Source: Paenibacillus sp. RUD330 (GTDB lineage: Bacteria > Bacillota > Bacilli > Paenibacillales > Paenibacillaceae). Taken from it: 64,000 nt of DNA. Made by a program: the position numbers and the translations under genes. The notes beneath the pieces are model-generated. The model made no database searches. It was not told the DNA's origin and worked only from the letters and a program-made list of their open reading frames with translations. Numbering within the stretch: the stretch's first letter is position 1; each line of letters begins with the position of its first letter. The stretch spans positions 2,358,501-2,422,500 of the forward strand of contig NZ_CP022655.2 in the NCBI RefSeq assembly GCF_002243345.2, written 5' to 3'. Positions 41,884-50,667 of this stretch are shown one piece after another.

Positions 41884-42807
41884 ATGTCCGGCAAATGGAC
41901 TGGAGTGTGGATCGGATTACTGGCGGGGGCGGCTGCCCTGCTGCTGCTGCATGGTGCGGTGTTCGCATCGGGCAGCGCATACATCGGCAATTCGGAGATC
42001 GGCTCGGCGGCCGAGCCCGCGCAACGGTTCCGGAGCACCGCGAACAACCTGTACACGGCCGTCGTGAACGGGGACCGCAGCGGCTCCTATTACGAGCTCG
42101 TCAAACTTGCGAAGCTGGCCGGCGACCGCGGCTTGCGCTCGCATGGATATAGCGCCGGCTGGGCGGCGGTCGACAAAAGCCTGTCCGATGCCAAGGCGGC
42201 TCTGTCCGCAGGGACGGAACCGGACAGGCTGCTGGAGGCTGCGTCGAGGCTGAGGCTGGCGGCGGACAGCTTGGCGGGAGGCCGCGAGGCGTTGTGGCTG
42301 CAGTACGAGCCTCTGCTCAAGGAGGATGCCCGGCAGGTCGCGATCGCTTGGACGACCAGCGGCAGCTTGGCCAAGTCTGCGGCGGCGGCTAGGCTTGCCA
42401 CTCTCGAGCGGCACTGGGAAGTCATCGAGCCGGCCGCGCTGCTGAGCCGCGATCCGCTTCAGGCCGAGGCGATGAGGGAGGCTGTGGCCTACAGCGGGAA
42501 GCTTCTGAAGGCGAGCGGCGACCCTCAGTCCGCTTGGATCATCCAATCGTTCCGTTCCGTTTCGGAGACGGCGGACACGCTCTTCCGCGCCGAAGGGCCG
42601 GAAGGCAGGAATGTGGCGGAGCCTGCCGTCGCGCCGCCGGCGAGCCCGATCATGCCGGGAGGCTGGATGCTGTATACGCTCGTGCCGCTCATTGCCGCCG
42701 TGCTGGGTTATGCCGGCTGGAGCAATTACCGCGGCGGCCAGCATGGAGTCCGTGTCCATCCGGCCAAGGGAGAGCCGCCAAGCCATAACGGGGTCGCCCG
42801 CAAATAA
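41884..42807 (+). CDS. ypjB: Sporulation protein YpjB-like
   Basis: The 307-residue protein has a hydrophobic N-terminal segment (about residues 8-27), a long helical extracytoplasmic domain and a second membrane helix at about 257-277, then a basic tail. This topology and the locus match YpjB, a sporulation protein of unknown mechanism in B. subtilis. AGGAGGGATAGGC precedes the ATG. The gene converges with ypjC, sharing a bidirectional terminator. Confidence 0.78.
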   Translation: MSGKWTGVWIGLLAGAAALLLLHGAVFASGSAYIGNSEIGSAAEPAQRFRSTANNLYTAVVNGDRSGSYYELVKLAKLAGDRGLRSHGYSAGWAAVDKSLSDAKAALSAGTEPDRLLEAASRLRLAADSLAGGREALWLQYEPLLKEDARQVAIAWTTSGSLAKSAAAARLATLERHWEVIEPAALLSRDPLQAEAMREAVAYSGKLLKASGDPQSAWIIQSFRSVSETADTLFRAEGPEGRNVAEPAVAPPASPIMPGGWMLYTLVPLIAAVLGYAGWSNYRGGQHGVRVHPAKGEPPSHNGVARK

Positions 42808-42847
42808 AAGAAGAAGCCTGGCCGGCAACCGGTCAGGCTTCTTCTTT
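42807..42847. terminator. Bidirectional terminator between ypjB and ypjC
   Basis: A perfect 14-bp stem (42807-42820 with 42834-42847) has an inner CCGG/CCGG pair in its loop. On the minus strand it is followed by TTTTATTTG. The right arm also encodes the last codons of ypjC, so the terminator overlaps the end of that gene. Confidence 0.85.
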
Positions 42848-43714
42848 GAATCCTTCTCCAAGCACGTCGTGGACGTCGTTGATCACGATGAATGCCCGAG
42901 GGTCGATGCTTCGGACGATCATGCGAAGAGTGCGGATTTCCTGGCGCGACACGACGCAGTAAACGACTTGCTTGTCCGTTTTGGAATAGGCGCCGACGGC
43001 GGGGATAAGCGTGACGCCGCGCTCCATCTCCACGGTGATCCTGTCGGCGATCGCCTCGCCGTGCTCGCTGATGATGGAGAACGCCTTGGCCGCATAAGCG
43101 CCTTCCTGAATGAAGTCGATCAGCTTGGAGGCGATGAACACGGCGACGAGCGTGTAGAGCACCTTCTCCTTCGGAATGTAGATGAGCGACAGGCCGATGA
43201 TGATGGCGTCCGACGCCAGGATGATCTGGCCCATGCTCCATCCTTTGGAGCGGGTGAGGATGCGCGCGGCGATATCGACGCCGCCTGTCGTGCCGCCGAA
43301 GCGGAAGACGATGCCAAGGCCCATGCCGAGCGTGACGCCGGCATACAGGGCAGCCAGGATGAAATCATGCTCGGCGTAGAAAGGCGCCATCCATCCGGCC
43401 GAAATCGCCTTTTCGAAGATAGCCAGAAATACGGATAGGCTGACGGTTCCGATGATCGTCATGACCATGGACAGCTTGCCGAGAATGCGGAGACCGACCA
43501 GGAACAGCGGAATGTTCAGGACAAGCGTCGTGATGGACAGCTTCCATCCGAGCGCATAGTTGAGAAGGATGCCGATGCCGGTGACGCCGCCTTCCATGAG
43601 CTGGTTCGGGAGGACGAAGTATTGCAGTCCAAAGGCGTAAATGGCGGTTCCCAGCATGATCGGGAAGATGGTGCGATAAATGTAGTTCCATTGAATCCTG
43701 GATAATTTGGACAT
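42833..43714 (-). CDS. ypjC: YitT-family membrane protein with DUF2179 (YpjC-like)
   Basis: The 293-residue product, the only clear minus-strand gene, has five to six membrane helices (starting IFPIMLGTAIYAFGLQYFVL) and FRFGGTTGGVDIAARIL typical of YitT proteins. A soluble C-terminal DUF2179 domain follows (about 215-290, SRQEIRTLRMIVRSIDPRAF). The start ATG lies at 43714, with AAGGAGA upstream on the minus strand; a much longer frame upstream has no support. Function is unknown. It faces ypjB and diverges from the MazG-like gene. Confidence 0.88.
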   Translation of the reverse strand: MSKLSRIQWNYIYRTIFPIMLGTAIYAFGLQYFVLPNQLMEGGVTGIGILLNYALGWKLSITTLVLNIPLFLVGLRILGKLSMVMTIIGTVSLSVFLAIFEKAISAGWMAPFYAEHDFILAALYAGVTLGMGLGIVFRFGGTTGGVDIAARILTRSKGWSMGQIILASDAIIIGLSLIYIPKEKVLYTLVAVFIASKLIDFIQEGAYAAKAFSIISEHGEAIADRITVEMERGVTLIPAVGAYSKTDKQVVYCVVSRQEIRTLRMIVRSIDPRAFIVINDVHDVLGEGFKEEA

Positions 43715-43788
43715 AGACGGTTTCTCCTTGACGATCGCTTGGCTTGCCTGCCGTGGGCGAGGGCCGTTAGTAGGCAGGGGCTTAAATA

Positions 43789-43817
43789 TTGTGTTCAAAA
43801 CTGCTTTAGGATAACAT
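43789..43817 (+). promoter_or_regulatory. Probable promoter for the MazG-like gene and following genes
   Basis: TTGTGT and TAACAT with a 17-nt spacer in an AT-richer patch between divergent genes. Confidence 0.4.
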
Positions 43818-43852
43818 AGGTAAAGATACCTTGCAAAGAAGGGAACTTGTCC

Positions 43853-44191
43853 ATGAGCGAAAAATCTCTTGCCGCCATCCAGCGGGAAGTCGACGATTAC
43901 ATAAGCCAATTCAAGGAAGGCTACTTCAGCCCCTTGTCCCTCATGGCCAGACTCACGGAGGAATGCGGCGAGCTGGCGAGGGAAATCAACCATACGTACG
44001 GAGAGAAGCCCAAGAAGCCGGACGAGGCGGACAATTCCGTCGAGATGGAGCTGGGGGACATCCTCTTCATCCTGAATTGCTTCGCCAATTCGCTGAACAT
44101 CGATCTGACGAAGGCGCATGATTCCGTCATGCACAAGTTCAATACGAGGGACGCGGACCGCTGGACCCGCAAAAACGGCGAACCGCAATAA
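43853..44191 (+). CDS. ypjD: MazG-like nucleotide pyrophosphohydrolase (YpjD type)
   Basis: The 112-residue protein shows the MazG metal site: LTEECGELAREINH (EExxE, near residues 35-48) and VEMELGDILFILNCFAN (ExxD, near residues 64-80). It should hydrolyse a nucleoside triphosphate to the monophosphate and pyrophosphate. B. subtilis YpjD at this locus is almost the same length. ATG 43853 follows AAGAAGGG by 9 nt. Confidence 0.92.
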   Translation: MSEKSLAAIQREVDDYISQFKEGYFSPLSLMARLTEECGELAREINHTYGEKPKKPDEADNSVEMELGDILFILNCFANSLNIDLTKAHDSVMHKFNTRDADRWTRKNGEPQ

Positions 44192-44241
44192 AGCCCCAGG
44201 CATATGCTGTACCATCATCCTCTGAGAAGGAAGGTGGGCGG

Positions 44242-44760
44242 ATGGACGGGGAAAGCTGCATCAGGAAAGCATACGAATCCATACTCGGCGGCGACTTCGA
44301 CGGCGCGATCGGATGGTTCCGGCAAGCAATCGACCTGGAGCCTGACAATGCGTCTTTTCATTATAAATGCTCCGTCTCCTGCACGCGCAGCGGCAGATGG
44401 GAGCTGGCCCTTCATCATGCCAAGCTTGCCAGCGAGCTGGACCCTGCTCATGCGGAGTACCGGTTCCACTTGGATGTCGTGGACTCCCGCAGGCTCGTCT
44501 CGGATGCCAAGCTGCTGCTGGCTGCCGGCGCTGCCCATGCCTCCGAGGCTCTTCTGTTCGCCCAGGAGGCCCGGCTGCTGGATCCGCTCAACGCCGAGGC
44601 CAGCCTCGCGGCGGGACAGTGCTATTACGTGCTCAACCGGCTCCAGGATGCAAAAGATTGCGTGATGGAAGCATGCAGGCTGGATCCTTCCTCCGAGGAA
44701 GCCCGAATCCTGCTGCGCAAGCTGAACCGGGCGATCAAGCCGACGAACAAGCCGCGCTGA
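44242..44760 (+). CDS. TPR-repeat protein
   Basis: The 172-residue protein is made of tetratricopeptide-like helix pairs: GGDFDGAIGWFRQAIDLEPDN, RWELALHHAKLASELDPAH, LFAQEARLLDPLNAEASLAAG and RLQDAKDCVMEACRLDPSSE. It should be a protein-binding scaffold; the partner is unknown. AAGGAAGGTGG precedes the ATG. B. subtilis lacks it between ypjD and dapB. Confidence 0.82.
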   Translation: MDGESCIRKAYESILGGDFDGAIGWFRQAIDLEPDNASFHYKCSVSCTRSGRWELALHHAKLASELDPAHAEYRFHLDVVDSRRLVSDAKLLLAAGAAHASEALLFAQEARLLDPLNAEASLAAGQCYYVLNRLQDAKDCVMEACRLDPSSEEARILLRKLNRAIKPTNKPR

Positions 44761-44806
44761 AGCGGTATGGAGCAAGCCGACTATTTAACTCGAGGTGATC
44801 GATATC

Positions 44807-45613
44807 ATGAATACTCCTATCAAAGTGGCGGTAGCCGGCGCTTCCGGAAGAATGGGCCGAGAAGTCGTCAAGCTGGCCCTGCAGGATGAAAGCTTCCAGC
44901 TGACGGGAGCCATGTCCCCGTCGGCCGGCGCTGTCGACGCGGGCCGTCTTGTCGGTCTCGAGCCATGCGGCGTGACGGTGTCTCCATCGCTGGAGGCGAT
45001 GCTGGACAGCGGAGAAATCGACGTTCTCGTCGATTTCACCGTGCCGCAGTCCGCTTATTCCAACACGCTGGAAGCCGTGACGCGCGGAATCCGGCCCGTC
45101 GCCGGCGTGACAGGCTTTACTCCGCAGCAGATCGACGAGCTGGACGAGCTGTGCAAGCAGCAGGGAATCGGCGGGCTGATCGCTCCGAATTTCTCCGTCG
45201 GGGCGATCCTGATGATGAAATTCGCCGCGGAAGCCTCCAAACATTTTCCCCATCTTGAAATCATCGAATACCACGGGGACCAGAAGCTCGACGCCCCCTC
45301 CGGCACTTCGATCAAGACGGCCGAGCTTATCTCCGAGGCGCGGCGCGAGCTGAAGCAGGGCAATCCCCGCGAGGAAGAGACGATCGAGGGCGCCCGCGGC
45401 GGCTACTACGACGGCTTCAGAATCCACAGCGTGAGGCTGCCCGGCGTGTTCGCCCAGCAGGAGGTCGTCTTCGGAGCGTTCGGGCAGACGCTCAAGATCC
45501 GCCACGATTCCTATGACAGAGCCGGCTATATGCCTGGCGTCGCCCATGCGATCAAGAAAGTGATGACCTATGAAGGCCTTATCTACGGATTCGAACATAT
45601 CATGGAACCGTGA
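44807..45613 (+). CDS. dapB: 4-hydroxy-tetrahydrodipicolinate reductase
   Basis: The 268-residue enzyme works in lysine/diaminopimelate synthesis and in dipicolinate supply for spores. The NAD(P) loop VAGASGRMG is near residue 8, VAGVTGFT near residue 98, and the signature EYHGDQKLDAPSGTS near residue 153. ATG 44807 is chosen because GAGGTGA lies 9 nt upstream; the in-frame GTG 44795 is within that site. Confidence 0.96.
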   Translation: MNTPIKVAVAGASGRMGREVVKLALQDESFQLTGAMSPSAGAVDAGRLVGLEPCGVTVSPSLEAMLDSGEIDVLVDFTVPQSAYSNTLEAVTRGIRPVAGVTGFTPQQIDELDELCKQQGIGGLIAPNFSVGAILMMKFAAEASKHFPHLEIIEYHGDQKLDAPSGTSIKTAELISEARRELKQGNPREEETIEGARGGYYDGFRIHSVRLPGVFAQQEVVFGAFGQTLKIRHDSYDRAGYMPGVAHAIKKVMTYEGLIYGFEHIMEP

Positions 45614-45655
45614 CTGCGACAGAACAAACGCATCGAACATGAAGGAGTGAGAGCG

Positions 45656-46069
45656 ATGCTTAGCATTGCATTTATCGCGCATGACCGCAAAAAAGACGAG
45701 ATGGTCAACTTCGTCACCGCTTACGAGGAAGCGTTCATCGGCAACAAGCTGTATTCGACAGGCACGACGGGCTCGCGCATCATGGAGAAGACCTCCCTCA
45801 ACATCCACCGCTATATGTCGGGTCCGCTCGGCGGAGACCAGCAGATCGGAGCGCTCGTCGCCCAGGACGAGCTCGACCTCATCATTTTCCTGCGGGATCC
45901 GCTCATGGCACAGCCGCATGAGCCTGATATCATCGCCCTGCTGCGCCTCTGCGATGTCCAAGGCATACCGGTAGCGACCAATATCGCGACCGCGGAGCTG
46001 CTCGTTAAGGCGATGCAGCGAGGGGACTTCGCTTGGCGCGAGCTGGTCCACAAGTACAAGCCGGAGTAA
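45656..46069 (+). CDS. mgsA: Methylglyoxal synthase
   Basis: The 137-residue protein, the same length as the Bacillus enzyme, has LYSTGTTG and the catalytic [13 protein letters not shown] block, plus LIIFLRDPL and [10 protein letters not shown]. It turns dihydroxyacetone phosphate into methylglyoxal and phosphate, a bypass when phosphate or sugars are unbalanced. ATG 45656 is supported by AAGGAGTGAG; the GTG at 45647 lies inside it. The following genes make bacillithiol, which detoxifies methylglyoxal. Confidence 0.97.
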   Translation: MLSIAFIAHDRKKDEMVNFVTAYEEAFIGNKLYSTGTTGSRIMEKTSLNIHRYMSGPLGGDQQIGALVAQDELDLIIFLRDPLMAQPHEPDIIALLRLCDVQGIPVATNIATAELLVKAMQRGDFAWRELVHKYKPE

Positions 46070-46073
46070 GAGG

Positions 46074-46784
46074 ATGAGACAGCAGACAGACATCCTCGTC
46101 TTCGGCGCCCATGCGGACGATGCCGAGATCGGCATGGGCGGCACGATCCTGAAGCATACCGATGCCGGAATGACGGTCGGAATCTGCGATTTGACGGAAT
46201 CGGAGATGAGCTCCAACGGAACCGTCGGGCTGCGCAAGCAGGAAGCCGAGGCTGCCGCCAGAATACTCGGTCTGACCGTCCGCAGCTGTCTGGGGCTTCC
46301 CGACCGCGGCCTGACGGGGGAGACATCCCAGCTGGCCGCCATCACCAAGGAAATCAGGCTGCGCAAGCCTAGAATCGTGTTCGCTCCCTATTGGCAGGAC
46401 CGCCATCCGGATCACAACGCGGCCAGCGCCATGGTCGAAGAAGCGGTATTCAACGCCAAGCTGAGACGATATTTGCCGGATTCGGACCTGGAGCCGGTCA
46501 ACGTGGAGCAGCTTGTGTTTTATTATATCAATGACCAGCGCGACATCGCCTTGACCGTGGACATCAGCAGCTTCATCGGCCGCAAGCTCGAAGCGCTCTC
46601 GGCGTACCAATCGCAGTTCGCCCCGGCAGCCGCAGGCGACGGCAGGGTCGACACGCCGCTGACCCAAGGTTATGTCAAGCGGGTCGAATATCGCGACTAC
46701 CTGACCGGACAAGCGGCGGGCTGCTCGCATGCGGAAGGCTTCGCGCTCAAGAAGCCGCATCCGGTGTCGCATTTTATCGGCTGA
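46074..46784 (+). CDS. bshB1: Bacillithiol biosynthesis deacetylase BshB1
   Basis: The 236-residue zinc enzyme removes acetate from N-acetylglucosaminyl malate. Its metal site reads GAHADDAEIGMGG (family AHADD, residues about 11-23) with further ligands in DRHPDHNAASAMV. A GGTILKHTDAG stretch supports the LmbE/PIG-L fold. It starts 4 nt after mgsA and precedes bshA, the usual bacillithiol arrangement. Confidence 0.95.
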   Translation: MRQQTDILVFGAHADDAEIGMGGTILKHTDAGMTVGICDLTESEMSSNGTVGLRKQEAEAAARILGLTVRSCLGLPDRGLTGETSQLAAITKEIRLRKPRIVFAPYWQDRHPDHNAASAMVEEAVFNAKLRRYLPDSDLEPVNVEQLVFYYINDQRDIALTVDISSFIGRKLEALSAYQSQFAPAAAGDGRVDTPLTQGYVKRVEYRDYLTGQAAGCSHAEGFALKKPHPVSHFIG

Positions 46785-46848
46785 TGCCTAAAGCCCCGGT
46801 TGGGGGAATACATATGGAAGCAGAGCGCCACGAGCGGGAGGAACCCAC

Positions 46849-48012
46849 ATGACCAGAAAACTGAAAATCGGGATTACCTGCTACCCGACCCTAGGCGGAT
46901 CGGGCGTAGTCGCGACGGAGCTCGGCAAGCTGCTGGCCGAGAACGGACATGAAATCCATTTCATCACGCACAGCATTCCTTTCCGGCTGGGCCAGTTCCA
47001 CAAAAATATTTTCTTCCACGAGGTCGAAGTCAACAATTATTACGTCTTCCGCTATCCTCCCTACGATCTCAGCCTGGCCAGCAAGATGGCTCAGGTCGCG
47101 GAGATGCAGAAGCTCGACATCCTGCATGTCCACTATGCGATTCCTCATGCCGTATGCGCGTTTCTGGCCAAGCAGATCCATGGCAAAGGCCTGAAAACGG
47201 TGACGACGCTCCATGGCACCGACATTACGGTGCTGGCGCAGGATGAGTCGCTGAAGGACCTGATCCGTCTCGCCATTCACGAGAGCGACGCGGTGACGGC
47301 CGTCTCCCAGGATCTGATCCGCGAGACGAGGGAGCTTCTGGACATCACGACTCCGATCGACCTGACCTACAACTTTGTGGACAAAAGAGTCTATTATCCC
47401 CGGGATACATCCAGCCGGAGAGGCGATTACGCCGCGCCGGACGAGAAAATCCTGATGCATATCTCCAACTTCCGTCCGGTCAAGCGGGTCGGCGATGTCA
47501 TCGACATCTTCCGCCGGGTATCGGAGCATGTCCCTTCCAAGCTGCTGCTCGTTGGAGAAGGGCCCGAGCTGTCGCGCATCCAGTGCCAGATCCGCGAGAT
47601 GGGCATGGAGGACAGGGTGCATTTTCTCGGCAAGCAGGAGGATGTGGCCGAAGTCATTTCCCTGGCGGATCTCATGCTGCTTCCCTCCGAGAAGGAAAGC
47701 TTCGGCCTTGTTGCGCTTGAAGCGATGGGCTGCGGAGTTCCGACGATCGGGTCCACGGCAGGAGGCATTCCCGAGCTCGTCTCGCATGGAGAGACCGGCT
47801 TCCTGTCGCCGATCGGCGATACGGCCGATATGGCGCGCAATGCCGCGAGGCTGCTGACGAACCCGTCCATGTACGATCAATTCCGCAGCGCGTGCATCCG
47901 GCGCGCTTACGGCGAATTCTGCAACGAGAGGATCACGCGCGAATACGAGAAGATCTACTACCGGGTGCTCGGCATGGAGGCGGAGCTTCCCGTTCCGGCT
48001 TGCGAGGGATGA
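46849..48012 (+). CDS. bshA: Bacillithiol glycosyltransferase BshA
   Basis: The 387-residue GT4 enzyme joins UDP-GlcNAc to malate, the first bacillithiol step. Visible blocks are GITCYPTLGGSGVVATELGK at the N-terminus, THSIPFRLG, LHVHYAIPHA, LHGTDITVL and the GT4 donor loop LPSEKESFGLVALEAMGCGVP. GGGAGGAACC precedes the ATG. It overlaps or abuts cca. Confidence 0.96.
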   Translation: MTRKLKIGITCYPTLGGSGVVATELGKLLAENGHEIHFITHSIPFRLGQFHKNIFFHEVEVNNYYVFRYPPYDLSLASKMAQVAEMQKLDILHVHYAIPHAVCAFLAKQIHGKGLKTVTTLHGTDITVLAQDESLKDLIRLAIHESDAVTAVSQDLIRETRELLDITTPIDLTYNFVDKRVYYPRDTSSRRGDYAAPDEKILMHISNFRPVKRVGDVIDIFRRVSEHVPSKLLLVGEGPELSRIQCQIREMGMEDRVHFLGKQEDVAEVISLADLMLLPSEKESFGLVALEAMGCGVPTIGSTAGGIPELVSHGETGFLSPIGDTADMARNAARLLTNPSMYDQFRSACIRRAYGEFCNERITREYEKIYYRVLGMEAELPVPACEG

Positions 48013-48026
48013 AAGGGGAGACCATC

Positions 48027-49355
48027 ATGCCTCTTCCTGCAGAGATGCGGCATGCGGCTCCTGTGCTCCTGAGGCTGCAGGAGGCCGGCCACACCGCCGT
48101 ATTCGTGGGCGGCTGCGTCCGCGACATGCTGCTTGGGCTGCCGCTCAAGGATGTCGACATCGCGAGCTCCGCTTCTCCGGAGGAAGTGATGGAGCTGTAC
48201 CCGAACAGCATTCCGACCGGCCTTCAGCATGGAACCGTGACCGTGCGGCATGGGGGAGAGCTGTACGAGGTGACGACCTTCCGCACGGAGGGGGAGTACG
48301 CCGACCACCGGCGTCCGTCCGAGGTATCGTTCATCCGGGAGCTTGCAGGCGACCTGCAGAGGCGCGACTTCACGATCAATGCGATGGCTCTGCATCACGA
48401 CGGAACTCTGGAAGATCCGTACGGCGGCATGGCGGATCTCAGGCGCGGTCTTATCCGCGCGGTAGGGAATCCCGAAGCCCGCTTCGGCGAGGACGCGCTG
48501 CGGATGCTGCGGGCGGTACGGTTCGCGGCGGTCTACGGCTTCCGGCTGTCCCACTCGACCTGGCGGGCATTGCTCGGCCATCGAGGCAGCCTGAAGCATG
48601 TCGCGATGGAAAGAATCGGCCTGGAGCTTGACCGCATCGCCGAGAAGGGGAGCATCCGATCCGGCGCTTCCTGGCTATATGCTAGCGGACTCCTGGAATG
48701 CTTGAAGGAGCCTCTGCCGCTCCCCGGTCCGGCCCATCAGCATGTTAAGCCGAAGCACGGACAAAAAGAGGCGGCCGACAGCCTGCTCGGCAGGCTTGCC
48801 GCCCTGGACAAGCTCGCGGACGGGGAGCAGCGCTGGCAAGGGCTGTTCATCGTTCTCGGGATGGACAAGGACTTGGCCGGGGAGTGGTTCCGGCGGCTGC
48901 GGTATTCGCGTGCCCGCAAGGAGAAGCTGGAATCCGTGCTTTCGATCCATCGCCGGATGGCCGGCTCGGGTGACAAGCCCGCCGCTGCGGAATGGCATGC
49001 CGCTGTGCTCGGCATCGGAGCGGAGGCGGCCGAGAGCTGGCTTCGCCTGATGGAGGCGGCGGCTTCCGCAGGACTTGGACTTGATTTCGAAGCGCTGCCT
49101 ACCGGCTGCGAATCTGCCGCCGCGGAGATCCGGGTCTGGATGGAGCGGATGCCGGTGCGCGGCATCGGCGGCTTGGCGGTGGACGGCAAGGACATCCAGC
49201 AGGTGATCGGGACGCGGCCGGGACCTTGGATGGGCAGGCTGCTGGAGCGGCTGGCCCTTGAGGCTGCCGGAGGTGCGGTGCCGAACGAACAGAAGCCTTT
49301 GCTGGACCGGGCGGCAGAGCTGCATGAACAGAAGCAAGGAGGCGCGCCGTCATGA
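48027..49355 (+). CDS. cca: CCA tRNA nucleotidyltransferase
   Basis: The 442-residue class II enzyme adds CCA to tRNA 3' ends. FVGGCVRDMLLGLPLKDVDIA (residues about 22-42) holds the GG...RD and DxD motifs, RRDFTINAMAL is the next conserved block and ARFGEDALRMLRAVRFAA follows. It is somewhat longer than the B. subtilis enzyme. ATG 48027 follows GGGGAG by 6 nt; ATG 48009 overlaps the bshA stop but lacks spacing. Its stop overlaps birA. Confidence 0.95.
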   Translation: MPLPAEMRHAAPVLLRLQEAGHTAVFVGGCVRDMLLGLPLKDVDIASSASPEEVMELYPNSIPTGLQHGTVTVRHGGELYEVTTFRTEGEYADHRRPSEVSFIRELAGDLQRRDFTINAMALHHDGTLEDPYGGMADLRRGLIRAVGNPEARFGEDALRMLRAVRFAAVYGFRLSHSTWRALLGHRGSLKHVAMERIGLELDRIAEKGSIRSGASWLYASGLLECLKEPLPLPGPAHQHVKPKHGQKEAADSLLGRLAALDKLADGEQRWQGLFIVLGMDKDLAGEWFRRLRYSRARKEKLESVLSIHRRMAGSGDKPAAAEWHAAVLGIGAEAAESWLRLMEAAASAGLGLDFEALPTGCESAAAEIRVWMERMPVRGIGGLAVDGKDIQQVIGTRPGPWMGRLLERLALEAAGGAVPNEQKPLLDRAAELHEQKQGGAPS

Positions 49356-50332
49356 ATACGGAAAAACTGCTTCGATTATTCGAGGAGAGCGGCGGCGAAT
49401 TCCTTTCGGGGGAAGCGGTCAGCAGGGAGCTTGAGGTGAGCCGGACGGCCGTCTGGAAGCAGATCCGCAAGCTGGAGGAGGCGGGCTTTGTCTTCGAGGC
49501 TTCCCGCAAGCGGGGATACAGGCTGATATCGAAGCCGGACCTGTTGACGGAGGAGCGGATAGCCGCCCATCTGCAGACCCGGGAATTCGGCCGCAGGCTG
49601 CTGCTGATGGACAAGGTGGATTCAACCCAGAACATCGCAGCCAAGCTCGCTGAACAAGGAACAGAGGAAGGGACGCTCGTGCTGGCGGAGCAGCAGCTGA
49701 GCGGCCGCGGCCGGATGGGCCGGGGCTGGGTGTCGCCATACGGCAAGGGGCTCTGGATGAGCCTGGTGCTTCGTCCGCCGCTTCCGGTCAGCAGCGCGCC
49801 GCAGCTGACCCTGCTGACGGCGGTCGCCCTGTGCCGGGCTCTCAGGCTGCAGACGGGGCTGGATATCGGCATCAAATGGCCCAACGATCTGCTGCATGAA
49901 GGCAAAAAGCTGAGCGGCATCCTGCTGGAATCGGCAGCCGAGGACGAGCGGATCCGCCATATCGTGGCCGGCGTCGGCATCAGCGTCAACCTGGCCGAAG
50001 GCGACTATCCGAATGAGCTGCTGGAGCGTGCGGCATCGCTGCGCATCGCGGCAGGCCGTACATTCGACCGGGCGATGATCGCCGCCGCCTTCCTGAACGA
50101 ATGGGAGTCGCTGTACGAGGTTTATCTGGCGGAAGGATTCGCTCCGGTCAAGCTTCTGTGGGAAGCCTTGTCGGTGTCGCTTCATCGCAAGACCGTCATC
50201 TCCACGCCTCAAGGAGAGATCCGGGGAACGCCTTCCGGTCTCCATGAGAGCGGAGCGCTGCAGGTCGAGCTCGAGGACGGCACGATCAGGGCGTTGTTCT
50301 CGGCCGAGATGGGCGAGCCCGTGCCATCCTGA
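49352..50332 (+). CDS. birA: Biotin-protein ligase and biotin repressor BirA
   Basis: The 326-residue protein has an N-terminal winged helix (SGEAVSRELEVSRTAVWKQIRK) and a catalytic domain with GRGRMGRGWVSP (biotinyl-AMP loop near residue 115) and KWPNDLLHEGKKLSGIL. A C-terminal SH3-like part ends the protein. It biotinylates acetyl-CoA carboxylase and, because the HTH is present, probably also represses biotin genes. ATGA overlap with cca. Confidence 0.96.
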   Translation: MNTEKLLRLFEESGGEFLSGEAVSRELEVSRTAVWKQIRKLEEAGFVFEASRKRGYRLISKPDLLTEERIAAHLQTREFGRRLLLMDKVDSTQNIAAKLAEQGTEEGTLVLAEQQLSGRGRMGRGWVSPYGKGLWMSLVLRPPLPVSSAPQLTLLTAVALCRALRLQTGLDIGIKWPNDLLHEGKKLSGILLESAAEDERIRHIVAGVGISVNLAEGDYPNELLERAASLRIAAGRTFDRAMIAAAFLNEWESLYEVYLAEGFAPVKLLWEALSVSLHRKTVISTPQGEIRGTPSGLHESGALQVELEDGTIRALFSAEMGEPVPS

Positions 50333-50338
50333 TCGTTC

Positions 50339-50366
50339 AAGCCGGTCCTGCAAGGGGCCGGCTTTT
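50339..50366 (+). terminator. Intrinsic terminator after birA
   Basis: AAGCCGGTCC pairs with GGGCCGGCTT (one G-T) around a 6-nt loop, then TTTT. Confidence 0.85.
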
Positions 50367-50373
50367 GGCTTCG

Positions 50374-50402
50374 TTTACGGAGATGGATGGATCTGTTATA
50401 CT
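50374..50402 (+). promoter_or_regulatory. Sigma-A promoter of the panB leader
   Basis: TTTACG and TATACT with a 17-nt spacer; transcription would begin near 50409. Confidence 0.65.
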
Positions 50403-50408
50403 GGTGGT

Positions 50409-50621
50409 GACCGGGCGGTATCGACAAGATCCGAACCGCACTGGCACAGCCGGGCAGAAGGTCGGTACATCTGCCGTTTCACAGAAGGAATGTTGCATGA
50501 CCAGCAGTGCGTTGACTTTTGCTCTGAGCCGCTTCAGGACCGAGACAAGAGGAAAGCCCGCAGGCGTTTTTGACATCCTTTTTCGGGCTGGATCTTTTAG
50601 CGGCGGCTAAAAGGTTTTTTT
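50409..50621 (+). ncRNA. Structured leader RNA (candidate cis-regulator) ahead of panBCD
   Basis: The segment lies between a promoter and a terminator. CGCACTG (50437-50443) pairs with CAGTGCG (50505-50511), enclosing a second stem GGCAGA/TCTGCC (50453-50458 with 50470-50475). A third pair AGCCCG/CGGGCT (50555-50560 with 50584-50589) precedes the terminator stem. It carries no T-box sequence and matches no riboswitch I can name. It could control panBCD by premature termination or be a free RNA. Confidence 0.55.
50594..50621 (+). terminator. Intrinsic terminator/attenuator ahead of panB
   Basis: CTTTTAGC-GGCG-GCTAAAAG is a perfect 8-bp stem followed by G and seven Ts. Only 46 nt separate it from the panB start, and no promoter is visible between. 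Confidence 0.92.
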
Positions 50622-50667
50622 GTGTTCACACTAACCTGGATGGGTACCGAAAGGGGAACAACGCGAA

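Larger units (their letters stand above)
50333..50667 (+). other. birA-panB intergenic region: terminator, promoter, structured leader, terminator
   Basis: The 335 nt hold no protein gene. They contain the birA terminator (50339-50366), a sigma-A promoter (50374-50402), a transcript of about 213 nt with several hairpins and a strong terminator (50594-50621) 46 nt before panB. Confidence 0.8.

Noticed and set aside
50550-50565. GAGGAAAGCCCG resembling a conserved RNase P RNA motif
   Set aside because: The transcript ends about 60 nt later, far too short for RNase P RNA, and other conserved parts are absent.
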